Source: Streptomyces sclerotialus (GTDB lineage: Bacteria > Actinomycetota > Actinomycetes > Streptomycetales > Streptomycetaceae). Taken from it: DNA of 64,000 bases. Under the pieces are notes generated by a model, which ran no database searches, was not told the DNA's origin, and saw only the letters and a program-made list of their open reading frames with translations. A program made the translations under genes and the position numbers. The stretch is from positions 310,001 to 374,000 of the forward strand of contig NZ_JBFOHP010000002.1 in the NCBI RefSeq assembly GCF_040907265.1, in the 5' to 3' direction. Every line of letters starts with the position of its first letter. Position 1 is the stretch's first letter. Below are positions 48,612 to 57,608 of the stretch, one piece after another.

Positions 48612-51035
48612 CTACGGTGCGGAGCCATCACCGTACGGCTCGTCCAGGACGAATTCCCGCGTCTCGCCCGGGGAGACCCTCGTCGACCGCCCCGCGCACA
48701 CGACAGGAACCGGGCGTTGCTCCGAGACCGGCACAGTGACGAGCAGCCGTCCGCCGCCGACTCTCACCCCGATGTCCCAGTGACCCCGGTACCGCAGCCG
48801 GTAACCGAAGTCCGACAGTTCCGGGAGCGGGGCGGGGGCGAACCACAGGGCGTCCTCACGCGTCTCCAGGCCGGTCAGCCCCCGCTGGACGAGGTCCAGC
48901 GTGCCGGCCATCGCACCGAGGTGGATGCCTTCGGCCGTGGTGCCGCCCTGGGTGTCGGCCACGTCGCCCTTCAGCGTCTCCAGGCAGTGTTCCCAGGCGT
49001 CCTGCCGCCGGGCCCGGGCCAGGACCCAGCCGTGCACGAGGCTGCTCAGCGTCGAGCCGTGCGCGGTACGGCTCAGGTAGTAATCGACGGTGGATCGCCA
49101 CAGGTCTTCGTTCATCTCGTGGCCCAGCTGCTGGAAGAGCGCCGCCAGCTCCGTGGGGGAGAACAGGTATCCCAGCATCAGGACGTCCGCCTGCTTGGAG
49201 ACCTGGTAGCGGTTGGGCGTGTCGTTCTCGCCTTCCAGGATGCGGTCCAGCCGCCGGATGTCGCCGTAGCGTGCGCGGTACGCCGCCCAGTCCAGTTCGG
49301 CCAGGCCGCCGTAGCCCTCGAACTGACTCACCACGCCGGCGTGGAAGGGCACGTGGAGCCGACGGGAGATCTCCCGCCAGCGGTCGAGTTCGCCGTCGTC
49401 GATGTCCAGTTGTTCCAGCACCTCGCGCCGTCGGGGGGCCGGGAGGAGCTGGGTCAGGTCGAGGGCCCGGGCGAGCACCCAGGCGGCGGTGACGTTCGTG
49501 TACGCGTTGTCGTTCAGTCCCGGCTCGGCCGCGTCCGGATATCCGTCGTGGTACTCGTCGGGGCCGACCACTCCCCGGATGCGGTAGCGGTCCAGCGCCG
49601 CGTCGTACGTGGCGGTACCCGACCAGAAGCGGGCGATCTGCAGCATCATCTCCGCTCCCCTGGTGTGCAGGTATGCCGTGTCTCCGGTGGCCTCGCAGTA
49701 CCGCCAGACGTTGTACGCCACGGCCGATCCCACGTGGTGCTGGAGCCGGGAGTGGTCGGGGAGCCACCGGCCGGAGCGCGGATTGAGATGCAGGGTCTGT
49801 GTTTCTTCCCGGCCGTCGCTGCCGCTCTGCCAGGGGTACATCGCACCGGCCCGGCCGGCCGCGCTCGCCGCCCGGCAGGCCTGCGGCAGCCGCCGGTAGC
49901 GGTAGTCCAGCAGGGCGCGGGAGACCTCGGGGAAGTGAAGGTTGAGGTAGGGCAGGACGAACAGCTCGTCCCAGAAGACGTGCCCCCGGTAGGCCTCGCC
50001 GTGCAGTCCCCGGGCCGGCACCCCGACGTCCAGCTCCGCAGTGTGCGGCGACAGCGTCTGCAGCAGGTGGAAGGTGTGCAGCCGCAGGATGTCGCCGGCC
50101 TGGCCAGGCACCTCCAGTTCGGCCCGCCGCCACAGCCGCTGCCAGGCGGCGCGGTGCGTCGCGAGCAGGCCGGTGAAGTCCGGGGCCCGGGTCACACTGT
50201 CGAGCGCGGCCAGCGAGGGGTCGCTGATGGCCGGGTCACGGGAGGTGGACAGGGCCACGGTCTTCTCCACCACCAGCGGCTCACCGTCGGCCAGCTCCGC
50301 CGTCAGCCGCCGGCCTACGCGGCCGGGCTCTCGCAGCGGGTGTGAGTCGACGGGTCCGCCGACCGTCACACGGGTCCGGGCGGCCATGGCGATGCGCACG
50401 TCGGAGGTGACGGTGCGGCAGCGCAGCCAGCAGGTGCTGGGATCGACCGTACCGGTGTGCAGGTGGGTGAGGTGGTGGCCATCGAGATCGCGGTAGCGGT
50501 CCACTCCGGCGTTGGTCACATCGCCGTCGAGCGCGGATTCGACCTCCAGCGTGCCGGACCAGCCGATCGCGGTGAACTCGGTGAGCAGCGCGGCGACATG
50601 GCAATCCCCCATGTGGACCAGTCGCTTCTGGACGACGCGCAGCTCCCGCTCGGCACCGCCGTCGACGCGCACACTCAGATACCTGGTGAGGATGCCGCCA
50701 CGCAGGTCCAGGACCTGCCGGTGGGCCAGGAGAGAACCGTCGTCCGGCGTGAACCACGGTACGGAGGCCTCGTCACCGCGGACGCGGAACCGCAGGGGCA
50801 ACCAGTTCGGCAGGTTGACCAGGTCCTCGTTCTCCACCTGACGGCCGGCCACGTCCGACAGCAGCCGGTTGTAGCAGCCTGCGGCGTAGGTCCCGGGGTA
50901 GTGGACCGGTCCGGCGGAGGTTTCGGGCGCGGCGCCCCGTGTGGCGAAGTAGCCGTTGCCGAGCGTGCACAGCGCTTCGCGCAGGCGTTCCTCCTGCGGG
51001 TCGTACCCCTCGTACTCCCACGTCCAGCCCGCCAT
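48612..51035 (-). CDS. Glycoside hydrolase family 65 (disaccharide phosphorylase)
   Basis: An 807-residue GH65 enzyme. It has the N-terminal beta-sandwich (LREALCTLGNGYFATRGA), the (alpha/alpha)6 barrel with GHVFWDELFVLPYLNLHFPE, MYPWQSGSDGRE and the general acid Glu494 in GVVGPDEYHDGY, then KQADVLMLGYLF. Such enzymes phosphorolyse trehalose, maltose or kojibiose to beta-glucose-1-phosphate plus glucose. The gene upstream (4-bp gap) is a beta-phosphoglucomutase-like HAD, which would convert the product to glucose-6-phosphate. It could also run in reverse. Placement in the stress island suggests trehalose/maltose use during dormancy. Confidence 0.93.
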   Translation of the reverse strand: MAGWTWEYEGYDPQEERLREALCTLGNGYFATRGAAPETSAGPVHYPGTYAAGCYNRLLSDVAGRQVENEDLVNLPNWLPLRFRVRGDEASVPWFTPDDGSLLAHRQVLDLRGGILTRYLSVRVDGGAERELRVVQKRLVHMGDCHVAALLTEFTAIGWSGTLEVESALDGDVTNAGVDRYRDLDGHHLTHLHTGTVDPSTCWLRCRTVTSDVRIAMAARTRVTVGGPVDSHPLREPGRVGRRLTAELADGEPLVVEKTVALSTSRDPAISDPSLAALDSVTRAPDFTGLLATHRAAWQRLWRRAELEVPGQAGDILRLHTFHLLQTLSPHTAELDVGVPARGLHGEAYRGHVFWDELFVLPYLNLHFPEVSRALLDYRYRRLPQACRAASAAGRAGAMYPWQSGSDGREETQTLHLNPRSGRWLPDHSRLQHHVGSAVAYNVWRYCEATGDTAYLHTRGAEMMLQIARFWSGTATYDAALDRYRIRGVVGPDEYHDGYPDAAEPGLNDNAYTNVTAAWVLARALDLTQLLPAPRRREVLEQLDIDDGELDRWREISRRLHVPFHAGVVSQFEGYGGLAELDWAAYRARYGDIRRLDRILEGENDTPNRYQVSKQADVLMLGYLFSPTELAALFQQLGHEMNEDLWRSTVDYYLSRTAHGSTLSSLVHGWVLARARRQDAWEHCLETLKGDVADTQGGTTAEGIHLGAMAGTLDLVQRGLTGLETREDALWFAPAPLPELSDFGYRLRYRGHWDIGVRVGGGRLLVTVPVSEQRPVPVVCAGRSTRVSPGETREFVLDEPYGDGSAP

Positions 51036-51039
51036 CGCC

Positions 51040-51861
51040 TCAGTCCTCCGCGCTTCCGGGTACAGCGGTCAGCAGCTCGCCCAGGTCACCGACCACGACA
51101 TCGGCCCCGTGCGCGCGCAGATCGCGGGCGCTCTCCGGCGTCGCCGTCCGGTCCACACCCACCACCAGCCCGAAGCCCCCGCGCCGCCCTGCCTCCACGC
51201 CGGCCAGTGCGTCCTCCACGACGGCCGCCGTGGCGGCGGTGACCTCCAGTCGCCGGGCCGCTTCGAGGAACAGCGCCGGGTCGGGCTTACCGTGCAGGCC
51301 GAGCCGGGCGGCGTCCTGCCCGTCCACGACCGTGCGGAACAATTCGATCAAGCCGGCTTTTGTCAGCAGCTCCCGGGCGTGCCGGGAAGCCGACACCGCG
51401 GCACAGGGAATGCCCGCCGCATCCAGACGGTGCAGCAGGCGAACGGTGCCCGGCCAGGTCGGCGCCCCCGAGACGTGCAGCCGTGCGACGAAACGCCGCT
51501 CCTTCTCCGCTGCCACGGCACCCACGGACCCCGTACCAGGCTCCTCCCCCGTCTCGCCTTCAGGCAGCCGCAGGCCGCGGGATTCCAGAAAGGCGAGAGC
51601 CCCGTCCAGCCGCGACTTGCCGTCCACGTACCGCCGGTAGTCCTCCCGCACATCGAAGGGGCGGCGCTGTGCCGGGTCGTCGGGCGGGTGGGCGCGCAGA
51701 CATGCGTCGAAGGCTTCCTTCCAGGCGGCCGCATGCAACCGCGCCGAATCGACGAGCACACCGTCCGTGTCGAACACCACGGCTCGCACGTCACGGAGGC
51801 AGGAGGCAAGCCCCGTGCGAGCGCGCTCACCCGCGGTCCCGAACTCCTCCGCACCGTCCAC
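51040..51861 (-). CDS. HAD-family beta-phosphoglucomutase
   Basis: A 273-residue HAD phosphotransferase. The nucleophile motif is VVFDTDGVLVDS (Asp31, Asp33), followed by a cap domain and motif II in AAVSASRHARELL, Lys in GKPDPALFLEAARRL and motif IV acidic residues in VVEDALAGVEAGRRGGF. Asp33 with the downstream GH65 gene supports interconversion of beta-glucose-1-phosphate and glucose-6-phosphate. It is longer than typical PgmB by an N-terminal leader and an insert (GETGEEPGTGSVGA). Confidence 0.92.
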   Translation of the reverse strand: MDGAEEFGTAGERARTGLASCLRDVRAVVFDTDGVLVDSARLHAAAWKEAFDACLRAHPPDDPAQRRPFDVREDYRRYVDGKSRLDGALAFLESRGLRLPEGETGEEPGTGSVGAVAAEKERRFVARLHVSGAPTWPGTVRLLHRLDAAGIPCAAVSASRHARELLTKAGLIELFRTVVDGQDAARLGLHGKPDPALFLEAARRLEVTAATAAVVEDALAGVEAGRRGGFGLVVGVDRTATPESARDLRAHGADVVVGDLGELLTAVPGSAED

Positions 51862-51969
51862 GTCGACCGTCTCCTTGCTCCCCGGCCCTCGGAATCCAAC
51901 GTATACGCCTCAGCGCCCCGGCATCGGCGGTCTCCAGCCGCTCGGTGTGCCGCCCTGCCCTCCACGAGG

Positions 51970-52836
51970 TCAGCCTTCGGGTACGACCGCGACGGGGCAC
52001 AGTGCGTGGTGCAGTACCGTGTGGCCGACCGAGCCGAGGTGGGGACCGAAGGGCGTCTTCCGGCGGCGGGCGCCCACCACCAGCAGGTCGGCGGTCATCG
52101 ACGCAGCTGTCAGAACGGTGCCCGGCGCCCCCTCCACCGTCCGGTGGTGGACTTCCAACCGCGGGCGTGTCCTGACTTGTTCGGTCAACACCTCATCGAA
52201 AAGTTCCTTCGCCCGCCGTTCGTGAGCGGCCCGGCACTCGCTGAGCAGCCCGTGCCGTTCACGTGCTTCCGCACTGGTGCACAGCCAAGCATGTACGGCT
52301 GCGATGTGACCACCACGGAGCGCTGCCTCTTCGAAGGCGAACGCTGCCGCTCCGGTGCCGGGCATCCGATTGCCGATCCCCAGACATACAAGGCGATTGC
52401 GCCCTGCGATGTTCGCTGCACGGCCCCGTACGACGACCACCGGGCAGTGTGCGCGGGCGGCCACGCCACGCCCCACCGAACCGAGCAGCGACGATGCCAG
52501 CCTTCCACGGCCACGGTGGCCGACGACCACCACCCTGGCCTCCCGGCTCTCAGCCGTCAGAGCCGCCTCCGGGGCAAGCGGCATCAGGCGCGTCGTGACC
52601 TTCAGCCCCCGAGCGCGCCGGGAGGCACGCTCGCTCGCGACGCTGACGAGGCTCTCCGGGGACTCGGCCGGGGGACGGCCGGGAACGTGCTCGGCCTGCC
52701 GCTCCTTCTCCCGGAACGCGTGCACGATACGCAGCCGCACGCCGTACCGCACTGCCGCGTCGACGGCCCAGTCGACGGCCTGCAGGCTCCATGCCGAACC
52801 GTCGGCTCCCACCACCACAGGACGGTGATCCACCAT
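51970..52836 (-). CDS. Universal stress protein, tandem UspA domains (copy 2)
   Basis: A 288-residue double UspA protein: PVVVGADGSAWSLQAVDWAV, VVVVGHRGRGRLASSLLGSV, then LVCLGIGNRMPGTGAAAFAF and LLVVGARRRKTPFGPHLGSV. ATG 52836 follows AAAGGA. It is divergent from the alcohol dehydrogenase gene, and the shared intergenic region contains two or more GGGCC/GGCCC dyads. Upstream of the HAD-GH65 pair with a 108-bp gap. Confidence 0.92.
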   Translation of the reverse strand: MVDHRPVVVGADGSAWSLQAVDWAVDAAVRYGVRLRIVHAFREKERQAEHVPGRPPAESPESLVSVASERASRRARGLKVTTRLMPLAPEAALTAESREARVVVVGHRGRGRLASSLLGSVGRGVAARAHCPVVVVRGRAANIAGRNRLVCLGIGNRMPGTGAAAFAFEEAALRGGHIAAVHAWLCTSAEARERHGLLSECRAAHERRAKELFDEVLTEQVRTRPRLEVHHRTVEGAPGTVLTAASMTADLLVVGARRRKTPFGPHLGSVGHTVLHHALCPVAVVPEG

Positions 52837-52915
52837 GTCGTCCTTTCGCCGCCCCGGCCCCTCCGAACTTCCTGGGGCCCGCCGACACCTTCGCGCATCC
52901 GGGCGTCTGCGGGCA

Positions 52916-52995
52916 GGGCCGTTCCGGTCCCGCACGAGGGCCCTTTCCCTGGGCCGATCGGCCCGCGATCTGCGACGGCCGGGCCCGTTCGGCCC
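52916..52995. promoter_or_regulatory. Cluster of dormancy-island dyads (Usp2 / ADH divergent promoters)
   Basis: GGGCCGATCGGCCC at 52951-52964 is a perfect 14-bp palindrome. GGGCCCGTTCGGCCC at 52981-52995 and GGGCCGTTCCGGTCCC around 52916-52931 are variants. Spacing of the first two starts is 30 bp (three helical turns). Confidence 0.6.
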
Positions 52996-53100
52996 TGGTG
53001 CGTCATGCACTCCGCGCGAAAGCTGGAGCTACGGCCGGTTCGGGTGGCCGCGTACGAACCGACGCGCTGTGCACACAGCGAACGGAGAGAAGGGGTCCCC

Positions 53101-54138
53101 ATGAAGGCGTACGTCTTTCACGGACCGGGCCGATCGGCCTGGGAGGACGTGAAAGAGCCCGTGATCCAGGACGCCACCGATGTGATCGTGCGGGTCTCGG
53201 CCGTCACCATCTGCGGTACCGACCTGCACATCCTCAAGGGAAACGTACCGGAAGTCCGGCCGGAAACGGTGCTCGGCCACGAGGCCGTCGGCGAGGTGGT
53301 CGAAACCGGCAGCGAGGTACACAGCGTGCAGGCCGGCGACCGGGTGCTGGTGTCGTGCATCTCGGCGTGCGGCCGGTGCAGCTACTGCCGGGTGGGCACC
53401 TACGGCCAGTGCCGCGGCGGAGGCGGCTGGCTCCTGGGGCACACCCTCCACGGCACCCAGGCCGAGTACGTGCGCGTGCCCTTCGCGGACCTGTCCGTCC
53501 ACCCGCTGCCGAGCGCCGTACGCGACCAGGACGCCGTACTGCTGGCCGACATCTTCCCCACCGCATACGAGGTGGGAGTGCTGAACGGAACTGTACGGCC
53601 GGGTGACACGGTAGTGGTGGTCGGCGCCGGGCCCGTGGGGCTCGCCGCCATTGCCACCTCGCGACTGTTCTCGCCGGCGCGGATCGTCGCCGTGGACCTC
53701 GCCCCGTCACGGCTGGCGGCGGCCCGGACGTTCGGCGCGGACGCGAAGGCGCTGCAGGGCGAGGGGCCCGAACAGCTCGTCGCCGACCTCACCGACGGCC
53801 TGGGAGCGGACGTCGTCATCGAGGCGGTCGGCGTCCCCGAGAGCTTCGAGATGTGTGTGCGCATGGTGCGTCCGGGCGGCCATGTGGCCAACATCGGCGT
53901 GCACGGCAAGCCCGCGACACTGCACCTGGAAGAACTGTGGAGCAAGAACGTCACGCTGACGACAGGGCTGGTCGACACCCGTACCACGCCCGCGCTGCTG
54001 CGCATGCTCGCCGAAGGGAGGCTGCCGACCGCGCCCATGGTCACGCACGCCTTCTCCCTCGGACAGATGGCGGAGGCGTACGACACCTTCGCGCGGGCGG
54101 GCGAAACGGACGCGCTGAAAGTCGTACTGACGGCCTAG
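53101..54138 (+). CDS. Zinc-dependent alcohol dehydrogenase
   Basis: A 345-residue medium-chain dehydrogenase. Catalytic zinc ligands are Cys38 (TICGTDLH) and His60-Glu61 (GHEAVGEV); structural zinc Cys90, 93, 96 and 104 (SACGRCSYCRVGTYGQC); cofactor motif GAGPVG near 175. It reduces or oxidises alcohols with NAD(H), likely to regenerate NAD under oxygen limitation. ADHs of this type belong to actinobacterial dormancy clusters. AGAGAAGGGG precedes ATG 53101. Confidence 0.94.
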   Translation: MKAYVFHGPGRSAWEDVKEPVIQDATDVIVRVSAVTICGTDLHILKGNVPEVRPETVLGHEAVGEVVETGSEVHSVQAGDRVLVSCISACGRCSYCRVGTYGQCRGGGGWLLGHTLHGTQAEYVRVPFADLSVHPLPSAVRDQDAVLLADIFPTAYEVGVLNGTVRPGDTVVVVGAGPVGLAAIATSRLFSPARIVAVDLAPSRLAAARTFGADAKALQGEGPEQLVADLTDGLGADVVIEAVGVPESFEMCVRMVRPGGHVANIGVHGKPATLHLEELWSKNVTLTTGLVDTRTTPALLRMLAEGRLPTAPMVTHAFSLGQMAEAYDTFARAGETDALKVVLTA

Positions 54139-54194
54139 CTTCACCGCCGAAGGCACAGCGGCGGAGGACTGCCCCGGAGAGGAGAGTGGCACAC

Positions 54195-55085
54195 ATGCGA
54201 GCCCAGCTCGGCGACGAACTGGTGGTGGAAAGCCCCACCACCGGAAGCCGCCTGCGGGAGGGAGAGATCGTCGGACTGCATCACGCGGACGGTTCTCCGC
54301 CCTACGACGTGCGCTGGTCGGACACCGGCCAGGTGACACTCGTCCATCCTGGACCGGATGCCCGCATCCGCTCCTCCAGGCTGCCGGAGCAGCCCCACGA
54401 ACACTCCGGCACTCCTGGCACAGCACTCGACCCGTCACTCGACCCGTCACCTCCCGGAAGCGACTTCGGACGCCGGGTGGCTCACCGGCGGCGGCGGTTG
54501 GACCTGAGCCGGGCCGAGGTGGCCGACCGCGCGGGGATGGCCGAGAACTACCTCGCCTACCTGGAACAGCGGCCGGCCGACCCGTCCTCCGCCACCGTGC
54601 TGAGCCTGGCAGCCGCCCTGGAGACCACGCCCGATGTGTTGCGAGGAGCCGGTGCGGAGCGGGCACCGGGCCCGGGACGCGCGGCGTACCATCCGCGCCT
54701 GCACGAACTCGGGCCCGAGGAATGCCTGCGCCTGGTGGCCTCACACGGCGTGGGACGCCTGGCTCTGTCGACAGCCGACGGGCCCCAGGTGCTACCGGTG
54801 AACTACACGCTGATCGACGACACCGTCGTCTACCGCACGGCGCCAGGAACCGTCACAGCCACAGCGGTCGGGAAACTCGCGGCGTTCCAGGTGGACCACA
54901 TCGACGAGGCCATGAGCCAGGGCTGGAGCGTCCTGATGGTCGGGCCCGCGCGGCTCGTCACAGGACCGGCCGCCGACGAACTGACCGCACGGGCACCTTC
55001 GTTGCCGTGGGCGGGAGGAGACCGCCCCCTTTGGGTGTCGATCAGGCCGCTGCGCATCAGCGGGCGGCGTATAGGCGTCGAGTGA
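54195..55085 (+). CDS. DUF1918-XRE HTH-PNPOx three-domain protein
   Basis: A 296-residue fusion. Residues 1-60: DUF1918 (MRAQLGDELVVESPTTGS, then GEIVGLHHADGSPPYDVRWS). Residues about 95-150: Xre-type HTH (FGRRVAHRRRRLDLSRAEVA, then RAGMAENYLAYLEQRP). Residues about 165-290: pyridoxamine-5'-phosphate-oxidase-like flavin-binding split barrel (VGRLALSTADGPQVLPVNYT, then AFQVDHIDEAMSQGWSVLMV). The barrel may bind F420 or FMN, the HTH may bind DNA, giving a redox-responsive regulator. GGAGAG lies upstream of ATG 54195. It follows the ADH gene by 56 bp and may be co-transcribed. Confidence 0.88.
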   Translation: MRAQLGDELVVESPTTGSRLREGEIVGLHHADGSPPYDVRWSDTGQVTLVHPGPDARIRSSRLPEQPHEHSGTPGTALDPSLDPSPPGSDFGRRVAHRRRRLDLSRAEVADRAGMAENYLAYLEQRPADPSSATVLSLAAALETTPDVLRGAGAERAPGPGRAAYHPRLHELGPEECLRLVASHGVGRLALSTADGPQVLPVNYTLIDDTVVYRTAPGTVTATAVGKLAAFQVDHIDEAMSQGWSVLMVGPARLVTGPAADELTARAPSLPWAGGDRPLWVSIRPLRISGRRIGVE

Positions 55086-55158
55086 GGTGGACGCCTCGCC
55101 CCGTTGCCTTCTCCGGCACGCTTCTCCCCCATGGCCGGAGCCGGTTGCCGCGCGCAAG

Positions 55159-55172
55159 AGGCCGTCCGGCCC
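55159..55172. promoter_or_regulatory. Dormancy-island dyad upstream of the DUF2180 gene
   Basis: AGGCCG-TC-CGGCCC, one mismatch from the 14-bp palindrome consensus, 74 bp before the DUF2180 start. Confidence 0.5.
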
Positions 55173-55245
55173 CCATACCGTGCGGGGGCGCGCTGCACAC
55201 TGGCCGTAGGACGAAGTGAGAAGTCCGAGCGACAAGGATCTCTCC

Positions 55246-55461
55246 ATGAACTGCTTCGACTGCACACAAGAACGGAAAGACGTCTCGGCGGTCGCGGTCT
55301 GCTGTCATTGCGGCACGGGAATCTGTGCCGAGCACATGGTTCTCACGACCGAAGAAGTGCACCACGACGTGGGCACCGGCCCTTCCTGGGGGAAGCGTTC
55401 CGCCCGCCGCGCGACCTGTCGTACCTGCGGCGGTGCCGAACAGGAATCCCCCGCCACCTAG
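55246..55461 (+). CDS. Small DUF2180-type zinc-ribbon protein
   Basis: A 71-residue Cys-rich protein: MNCFDCTQERKDVSAVAVCC, then HCGTGICAEHMVL, ending CRTCGGAEQ. Four or more Cys pairs and His residues suggest zinc binding, as in DUF2180 proteins found with stress genes in streptomycetes. Function unknown. ATG 55246 is chosen (AAGGAT upstream). Confidence 0.85.
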   Translation: MNCFDCTQERKDVSAVAVCCHCGTGICAEHMVLTTEEVHHDVGTGPSWGKRSARRATCRTCGGAEQESPAT

Positions 55462-55509
55462 ACGTCTCCGCCGCAGGACATCAGCCGCTGGACATCTGAA
55501 GGAGGGGCC

Positions 55510-56664
55510 GTGAAGGGAACACTCACCCTCGGCCGGATCGCCGGCGTACGGGTCGGCGTCCACTGGAGCGTCCTGGTCATTCTGGTGCTGGTGACGCTCG
55601 CCCTCGCCCAAGGGCGCCTCCCCGGGAACCACCCCGGCCACTCGGCCGCGGCCTACTGGGGCCTGGCCCTCGGAACCGCCGTGGTCTTCCTCGCTTCGCT
55701 GCTGGCCCACGAATTGGCGCACGCCGTCGTGGCACGCCGCAACCATGTCAAGGTCGAAGACATCACCCTGTGGATGCTCGGCGGAGTGGCACGCCTGCGC
55801 GACGAAGCGTCTTCCCCGCGCGCCGAGTTGCGCATCGCCGGGGTAGGCCCGCTGACCAGCGCCGTACTGGGCGCCCTGTTCGTCGGCCTCTTCCTGTGGC
55901 TGGACCGCCTGCCCGTCCCGCAGCTCCTCACCGAGGCGGTCGGCTGGCTCGCCGCCGTCAACATCCTGCTGGCAGTCTTCAACTCCCTCCCCGCCGCCCC
56001 GCTGGACGGTGGCCGACTGCTGCGCGCGTTCCTGTGGTGGCGCAGCGGCGACCGGCTGAAGGCCGCTCTCGGCGCCAGCGCCGCCGGACGCTTCGTCGGC
56101 TGGCTCCTGGTGCTGCTCGGATTCGCATCGGTTCTGCTCGGCGGCGACCTCTCAGGGCTGTGGCTGGCGCTCATCGGGTGGTTCATGATCGTGACGGCGA
56201 CCGCGGAAGGCCAGCAGGCCCAGTTCCGCAGCACGTTGTCCGGCGTCCCGGTACGGCAGGTGATGACGCCGCATCCCGCCACTGTCCCCGCCACGGCCAC
56301 CGTCGAGGACTTCCTCGCACACCTGCCCACCGACTACTACCGTCATACGGCCTTTCCCGTCATGCCTTCGGCAGGCGTGGACGGAGCTCCGGTCGGCCTG
56401 GTCTCCGTCACGCAGATCGACCGCACCCCCGCTGACCGCCGCGCCACCACCACGCTCGGCGACATCATGAGCCCCTTGGCCGACGTCACCACCGCCCTTC
56501 CCGACACTCCGGTGGTGAAGCTGATACCGCTCCTGGAAAGCGGTGCGGGGCGCCGCGCCCTGGTCATTTCGCCCACGACCGGCAGCCTCGTCGGCATCGT
56601 GTCGCGTTCGGACATCAACCGCGCCGTCTCCTGGCTGACGGCGGGAGCCGCACACCAGCCGTAG
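55510..56664 (+). CDS. Site-2 protease family (M50) membrane protease with CBS pair
   Basis: A 384-residue intramembrane metalloprotease. The zinc motif is HELAH (His67, Glu68, His71) and the third ligand is in NSLPAAPLDGGR near 165. Around six helices span residues 15-215. The C-terminal cytosolic part (about 225-380) holds two CBS motifs (VRQVMTPHPATVPATATVED, then LGDIMSPLADVTTALPDTPV) that may bind adenine nucleotides. Close to Rv2625c-like S2P proteins of the M. tuberculosis DosR set. GTG 55510 has GGAGG before it. Confidence 0.94.
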   Translation: MKGTLTLGRIAGVRVGVHWSVLVILVLVTLALAQGRLPGNHPGHSAAAYWGLALGTAVVFLASLLAHELAHAVVARRNHVKVEDITLWMLGGVARLRDEASSPRAELRIAGVGPLTSAVLGALFVGLFLWLDRLPVPQLLTEAVGWLAAVNILLAVFNSLPAAPLDGGRLLRAFLWWRSGDRLKAALGASAAGRFVGWLLVLLGFASVLLGGDLSGLWLALIGWFMIVTATAEGQQAQFRSTLSGVPVRQVMTPHPATVPATATVEDFLAHLPTDYYRHTAFPVMPSAGVDGAPVGLVSVTQIDRTPADRRATTTLGDIMSPLADVTTALPDTPVVKLIPLLESGAGRRALVISPTTGSLVGIVSRSDINRAVSWLTAGAAHQP

Positions 56665-56701
56665 CGAGCGCGCCGGCTCGCGGTCCCAGGAAGGCCGAAC
56701 C

Positions 56702-57277
56702 ATGAGGCGCACGAAGACACTGTGGCGCTGGCGGAGCAACCCGCTCAAGCGGCCTTCCGACATCCTTGAGGCGAGGATCATCCTCGTGGCGGTCCTGCTC
56801 CTCCTGACCGGCGGCCTCACTGCCGCGCTCGTGACAGGGCGCACGGCCGCGGACAACCTCCACGAACAGCGTCAGAACCGCACCCCGACCACCGCCGTAC
56901 TGGTCGATGACGCACCCGGCCGGTCCTCCGGCACCGCGTACCGGACCGGTGACACCAAGGTGAGCGTCACGGTCCGCTGGCAGGACCGGAACGGCTCCTC
57001 CCGTACGGGTTCGACGCGCGTCGAGCCGGACCGTCCGGCCGGCACGAAGATCACTGTCTGGGTCGACGAGCACGGCCGGCTCACCGCACGGCCTCCCGGC
57101 CCGGTCATCGGCGCCATCGAAGCGGCACTGGCCGGAACCGTGGCGGCGCTCGGCTGGTGCAGCCTCGTACTGAGCGTGGTGTACGGGATTCACCTGCGGC
57201 TGGACCACCACCGCGCCCAGCAGTGGGAGCGCGAATGGGCCGAAGTCGGCCCGCGGTGGGGGCGCAGGCGCACATGA
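56702..57277 (+). CDS. Rv1733c-like two-helix membrane protein
   Basis: A 191-residue protein with two helices, about 27-48 (IILVAVLLLLTGGLTAALVT) and about 138-162 (AALAGTVAALGWCSLVLSVV), flanking an extracytoplasmic domain with SGTAYRTGDTKVSVTVRWQD. This is the layout of the Rv1733c family, a latency antigen of M. tuberculosis. Function unknown. It is 37 bp downstream of the M50 gene and likely in the same operon. Confidence 0.88.
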   Translation: MRRTKTLWRWRSNPLKRPSDILEARIILVAVLLLLTGGLTAALVTGRTAADNLHEQRQNRTPTTAVLVDDAPGRSSGTAYRTGDTKVSVTVRWQDRNGSSRTGSTRVEPDRPAGTKITVWVDEHGRLTARPPGPVIGAIEAALAGTVAALGWCSLVLSVVYGIHLRLDHHRAQQWEREWAEVGPRWGRRRT

Positions 57278-57608
57278 CTGCCGACGCACGACACGGCACA
57301 CCGAGTGGGCGGACGCCTGCGTTCCGAGGCACCGGCCCCCTCCCCACACATCACCTCGGACGAGAGCCGCCACGGTCTTCGTGTCCAGCGGTGACACCGG
57401 CCTCGTGCGTCTTCCCTCGGGGACGACGGGCCCGGCAGGCGCGAGCCCGCTCGCTCCGGAATCAGGACAGTGGGGTACCTGTCTCCTTCCGCCGAGGCCG
57501 TTCGGCCCGATGTACATCGCTGCCGGAGGTGTCATCGTGGAGGCGGAGCGGCGGTGCCGGCCGGTGCTCAGGGCCCGGGGGTGCCGGTCGCGGGAGGGGG
57601 ACGACACC
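57278..57608. other. 331-bp spacer before the DUF1876 gene
   Basis: No gene supported. It carries the promoter of the DUF1876 gene and the AGGCCG-TT-CGGCCC dyad at 57495-57508, about 100 bp before the start. Confidence 0.5.
57495..57508. promoter_or_regulatory. Dormancy-island dyad upstream of the DUF1876 gene
   Basis: AGGCCG-TT-CGGCCC, 13 of 14 positions fitting the palindromic consensus at 52951. Confidence 0.5.

Noticed and set aside
48480..50345. 621-codon plus-strand frame
   Set aside because: Antisense shadow of the GH65 gene.
50956..54138. Open frame of about 1060 codons on the plus strand
   Set aside because: Only its last 345 codons are the alcohol dehydrogenase; the rest is antisense to GH65, HAD and Usp genes and has no protein character.
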